DNA from: Gammaproteobacteria bacterium
GTDB lineage: Bacteria; Pseudomonadota; Gammaproteobacteria; Steroidobacterales; GCA-2729495
Length of the DNA: 64,000 nucleotides
Assembly: GCA_024229935.1 (NCBI GenBank)
Contig: JAAERX010000153.1
Span: 24,554-88,553 of the forward strand
Direction of reading: 5' to 3'
Positions 63,646 through 64,000 of the stretch are shown here, piece after piece. Numbering within the stretch: position 1 is the stretch's first letter; every line of letters begins with the position of its first letter. Below the pieces are notes generated by a model, which saw only the letters and a program-made list of their open reading frames with translations, made no database searches and had not been told where the DNA came from. The translations under genes were made by a program, and so were the position numbers.

Positions 63646-63984
63646 TTACTGGCTCTGCGCAACGATGTATTCAACCGCAGCACGAATATCCGCATCCGAG
63701 CACTCATCACAGCCACCGCGCTCTTTCATCCTGCCTTCACCGGTAATGCTGTTGTCCGTCATTTTATCCACACCCTGTGAGATGAATTCCGCCCAGGCCG
63801 TTTGTTTGCCTATACGAGGTGCACGCTTAATTAAGCCGCCGAAAAAACTATCATGGCACTTGGCACAGTGGTCTTCAAAAATTACCTGCCCGGAGGGAGC
63901 GGTCGATTCCGGCCCGGCGGCCATCGCTAAAGGAGCACAGGCAACAACAATGAGCGCCATGCCAAATGAATACCGTACTTTCAT
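63646..63984 (-). CDS. Cytochrome c5-type monoheme protein
   Basis: A 112-residue exported protein: signal peptide (FGMALIVVACAPLAMAA), one CxxCH (CAKCHDSFFG) and the c5 end signature MKERGGCDECSDADIRAAVEYI with a second Cys pair. Axial Met probably from MKERGG. A small electron carrier, similar to the third domain of the three-heme cytochrome at 56.8 kb. Confidence 0.92.
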   Translation of the reverse strand: MKVRYSFGMALIVVACAPLAMAAGPESTAPSGQVIFEDHCAKCHDSFFGGLIKRAPRIGKQTAWAEFISQGVDKMTDNSITGEGRMKERGGCDECSDADIRAAVEYIVAQSQ

Positions 63985-64000
63985 TAAGATTCTCCAGAAA

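Noticed and set aside
1-64000. CRISPR array, tRNA, rRNA, prophage or transposase genes
   Set aside because: Looked for regular repeats, cloverleaf-like segments and mobile-element proteins on both strands; none could be supported.

Overview
The window looks like a chromosomal piece of a Gram-negative bacterium, most likely a free-living, probably aquatic gammaproteobacterium. The support is indirect: RhlE- and DbpA-type helicases, a UbiM-like ubiquinone hydroxylase, an RND pump, DsbB, lipoproteins, two VPLPA/PEP-CTERM proteins, cytochrome c5-type proteins and REP-like repeats. GC looks moderate by eye. No rRNA, tRNA, CRISPR array, transposase or prophage gene was seen, and no species is claimed.

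1-13.4 kb (minus strand): the upstream part of a nonribosomal peptide synthetase operon that runs off the left edge. A 3708-residue, three-module synthetase (TubC-C-A-T-E-C-A-T-C-A-T) is translationally coupled by an ATGA overlap to a second synthetase (TubC-C-A...), of which only the first ~755 residues are present. Pocket residues read by eye suggest D-Ser, then an unassigned residue X, then Gly, then a residue probably of the same type as X. No thioesterase, MbtH or PPTase is visible. An arylsulfotransferase-like propeller protein lies just upstream.

13.7-29.8 kb: mostly housekeeping or orphan genes: RhlE, an MFS exporter, an MliC-like lipoprotein, an orphan amino-acid-type binding protein, an SDR, an AI-2E/PerM-family permease, a UPF0178 protein with a DbpA-like helicase, a secreted alpha/beta hydrolase, NADP-type glutamate dehydrogenase, and a sulfotransferase paired with an old-yellow-enzyme/dienoyl-CoA-reductase-like flavoprotein.

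30-38.4 kb: a catabolic or redox block. It holds a Rieske oxygenase, a TauD-like dioxygenase paired with a cysteine-synthase-like PLP enzyme, UbiM, and a three-gene molybdenum hydroxylase operon. The FAD subunit of that operon carries the cysteine-rich insertion typical of 4-hydroxybenzoyl-CoA reductase.

38.7-51.5 kb: small envelope proteins, a PadR-RND efflux block with a nested dyad at the PadR start, a YdjM-like membrane hydrolase, an LLM-type flavoenzyme, an SDR with a Tat-like leader, and a membrane-bound LytTR regulator.

51.6-64 kb: a VPLPA-CTERM protein downstream of a secreted VCBS/FG-GAP protein, a second Rieske oxygenase closely resembling the first, a DUF5993-like small protein with DsbB, a three-heme cytochrome c, a third Rieske oxygenase, a second VPLPA-CTERM protein, an exported amidohydrolase, an NmrA-like protein and a cytochrome c5. 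Oxygenases, flavoenzymes, SDRs and cytochromes scattered across 27-64 kb suggest breakdown of aromatic or polycyclic substrates, but no complete pathway is visible.

Two dispersed short-repeat families (a REP-like GTAGGAGCGG...CCG element and a TTAATGGGGTCAG element) and several perfect palindromes are the main non-coding signals. All domain, motif and homology calls are by eye.
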